DNA of 34,884 nucleotides from an uncultured Prevotella sp. (GTDB taxonomy: Bacteria > Bacteroidota > Bacteroidia > Bacteroidales > Bacteroidaceae). Positions 33,588 to 34,884 of the stretch are shown here, one piece after another. The translations under genes and the position numbers were made by a program. Below the pieces are notes generated by a model that worked only from the letters and a program-made list of their open reading frames with translations, had not been told where the DNA came from and made no database searches. The stretch lies in the NCBI GenBank assembly GCA_944319945.1, contig CALUFN010000023.1:1-34884 (forward strand), in the 5' to 3' direction. The first letter of the stretch is position 1. Every line of letters begins with the position of its first letter.

Positions 33588-33637
33588 CCTTAGACGACCT
33601 TGCGGCCGAGAAGCTGCTGCTTGAGGAAAAGGACTAA
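33584..33637 (+). CDS. 17-codon frame overlapping previous stop
   Basis: MTLDDLAAEKLLLEEKD begins at the ATG that overlaps the stop of the HTH-like gene by 4 bp. It is highly charged and helical. It may be the real C-terminus of that protein after a -1 shift in AAAA, or a translationally coupled micro-peptide, or chance. Confidence 0.3.
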   Translation: MTLDDLAAEKLLLEEKD

Positions 33638-33765
33638 AAGAATTAGGAGTTAAGAAACGAAGTTCGGCGCTAAGCCAATTAATAGTTAAGAAAATACGCA
33701 TACGTGCGTCTTATATTGGCAAGTGCATTTTTTCTTAATTCTTAACTCTTAATTCTTAATTTCTC
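33638..33765. repeat. TTAAGAATTAAG-type simple repeats
   Basis: AGAATTAGGAGTTAAGAA (33639-33656) is roughly complementary to TTCTTAATTCTTAACTCTTA (33732-33751), so the region can fold back on itself. Similar TTAAGG/CCTTAA repeats flank the gpx-trxB junction (27655-27703). Confidence 0.55.
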
Positions 33766-33767
33766 AT

Positions 33768-33775
33768 TATCTTTG
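33768..33775 (+). promoter_or_regulatory. -7 box of MBL lipoprotein gene
   Basis: TATCTTTG lies 23 bp before the ATG at 33799. The upstream region is TTAA-rich repeat DNA and has no TTTG at the expected distance. Confidence 0.5.
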
Positions 33776-33798
33776 TGACCGTAGTAAACCGTTTAATC

Positions 33799-34656
33799 AT
33801 GAAAAATATGAAAACCTTAAGATTATTGACGGCATGTGCAGCCATGACGCTGATGTGCTCGTGCGGCAATACGAAGGCCGACGCCAAGCAGGAGGAGCCG
33901 TCAGCTCCCGAAGGAGTCACCGTACAGGAGATCGACTCATTGACTTTAATCACCCTAAGAGACGACGATGGCGACAAGCGTATGCCTAATAAGCTGTTTT
34001 ACGGAGAGGCCGATTCTGCCCGGGTCGACAGCCTTTCGCCCGAAGGGTCGGTGGCTTCATCGGTCAGCTGCTTCATTGTTGAGACTGGTGGAAAGAAGAT
34101 ATTGTTCGACACGGGCAACGGCGCGAAGCGCGGCGGAAAGCTGCTTGAGCGCATGAAGTCTGCCGGGATAAGCCCGGAAGACATAGACATTATCATGATA
34201 ACCCACTTTCACGGCGACCACATCGGAGGCTTGTCGATTGACGGCGTTCCCGTGTTCACGCGCGCCGAGCTGTACGTTCCCGAGACCGAGTTTGAAGCAT
34301 GGTGCGCTATGAGTAATGCCGGCGCTAAAGCGGCGATTGACGCTCTCGGGGCATACTCGGGCCGTCTGCACCGCTTCGGATATCAAGATACGCTCCCGCT
34401 CGGCATTACAGCGCTTGCAGCTCCCGGCCATACGCCCGGCCATACGGTGTACAGGGTGGGCCGCCTGCTGATAGCCGGCGACATTATGCACGGCTTTGAC
34501 CTGCAGATAAAAGACCTTACGATATGTCCCGACTATGACATGGATCGCAGTCGGGCTGTCGAGTCGCGCCGGAAATACATTGACTACGTAAGGCAAAACA
34601 AGCTCGTCACCGCCGGAATGCACTTTCCCGGCAACGGCGTTAAAGACTCCTTGTAG
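33799..34656 (+). CDS. Metallo-beta-lactamase-fold hydrolase, lipoprotein
   Basis: 285 aa from the ATG at 33799; a second ATG at 33808 would serve as well. The signal MKTLRLLTACAAMTLMC leads to cysteines at 20 and 22, either of which could be lipidated. The MBL fold carries H136, H138, D140 and H141 (THFHGDH), the later AAPGHTPGHT histidine and the aspartate in LIAGDIMHG, so two metals can be bound. The pattern suits lactonase- or glyoxalase-II-like hydrolases rather than a true beta-lactamase, but substrate cannot be told. It is monocistronic in this window; its location is the periplasm or envelope. Confidence 0.85.
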   Translation: MKNMKTLRLLTACAAMTLMCSCGNTKADAKQEEPSAPEGVTVQEIDSLTLITLRDDDGDKRMPNKLFYGEADSARVDSLSPEGSVASSVSCFIVETGGKKILFDTGNGAKRGGKLLERMKSAGISPEDIDIIMITHFHGDHIGGLSIDGVPVFTRAELYVPETEFEAWCAMSNAGAKAAIDALGAYSGRLHRFGYQDTLPLGITALAAPGHTPGHTVYRVGRLLIAGDIMHGFDLQIKDLTICPDYDMDRSRAVESRRKYIDYVRQNKLVTAGMHFPGNGVKDSL

Positions 34657-34747
34657 TCTTCCGTCACGCTTTCGATATGCCAGCCGATAGTCTTCTTATA
34701 ATGTGTTGATTGTCAATGCGTTCGTGATTCGGTGCGCTCCGCCTCAC

Positions 34748-34805
34748 AAAAGGTTGCTTATTGCATCGCAAAAGGTAACCTTTCACACGCTAAAAGGTTA
34801 CCTTT
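34748..34805. repeat. Palindrome array 4, 22-bp period
   Basis: Cores lie at 34748-34762 (AAAAGGTTGCTTATT, decayed), 34770-34783 (AAAAGGTAACCTTT) and 34792-34805 (AAAAGGTTACCTTT), exactly 22 bp apart. The 26-bp tag follows after two bases. Confidence 0.85.
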
Positions 34806-34807
34806 CA

Positions 34808-34833
34808 GGGTTCATCCGCAAATCTGTTGGATG
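34808..34833. repeat. 26-bp tag, inverted copy of 50-75
   Basis: Exact reverse complement of 50-75, on the outer side of array 4. With array 1 it forms a 34.7-kb inverted pair. The remaining sequence to 34884 shows no gene. Confidence 0.85.
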
Positions 34834-34884
34834 GTAGAGTCGTGCAGTGCGAACAGCCTAAGCTTGAAATATTTGTCGTCCCTA

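Noticed and set aside
34200-34230. True beta-lactamase
   Set aside because: The HxHxDH motif is shared by the whole MBL fold, and the sequence lacks features specific to metallo-beta-lactamases.

Overview
The window is a Bacteroidales chromosome segment, probably from a Prevotellaceae-like gut or oral organism. Evidence: the -33 TTTG / -7 TAnnTTTG promoter signature precedes several genes; lipoproteins have Bacteroidetes-style signal peptides; and the gene content is typical of the order (GH95, GH43 and BT_1020-like glycosidases, DUF4369 and DUF6562-like lipoproteins, a BspA-type LRR protein, a DUF5690 permease). The genus is inference. I see no tRNA, rRNA, CRISPR array, transposase or prophage.

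Left third. A minus-strand carbohydrate-degradation cluster (about 0.3-8.3 kb) encodes a GH95 fucosidase/galactosidase, an alpha/beta-hydrolase (esterase-like) with an unusual N-terminal STN domain, and a 1,377-residue enzyme joining a GH43 propeller to a BT_1020-like module. The combination suggests pectin side chains, possibly rhamnogalacturonan-II; no SusC/SusD pair is present. Divergent from it lie two surface lipoproteins, one of FimB/Mfa2 or DUF5119 type whose start codon appears to be missing, and one DUF6562-like with BspA-type LRRs.

Middle. Mostly housekeeping genes: a FtsB/DivIC septation protein with a small membrane partner, a DUF4369 lipoprotein followed by dihydroorotase, a membrane metallophosphoesterase, plsC, a polyprenol-phosphate mannose synthase, an HU-like protein, an unknown anchored coiled-coil protein, mfd, a sodium:solute symporter, thioredoxin reductase and glutathione peroxidase.

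Right third. A small lipoprotein; a three-gene operon for 2-aminoethylphosphonate breakdown (DUF5690 permease - phnX - phnW); a putative HTH protein that may be translated from a leaderless mRNA and may be frameshifted at its 3' end; and a metallo-beta-lactamase-fold lipoprotein.

The least explained material is repetitive DNA. Four intergenic arrays carry the palindrome AAAAGGTNACCTTTT at a 22-bp period, and the two arrays at the window ends carry the same 26-bp tag in inverted orientation. There is also a 121-bp MITE-like inverted repeat, a 22-bp tandem repeat, a 9-bp-period repeat family that also sits in frame inside mfd, and GTGAAAAGG-type repeats that abut or supply stop codons.
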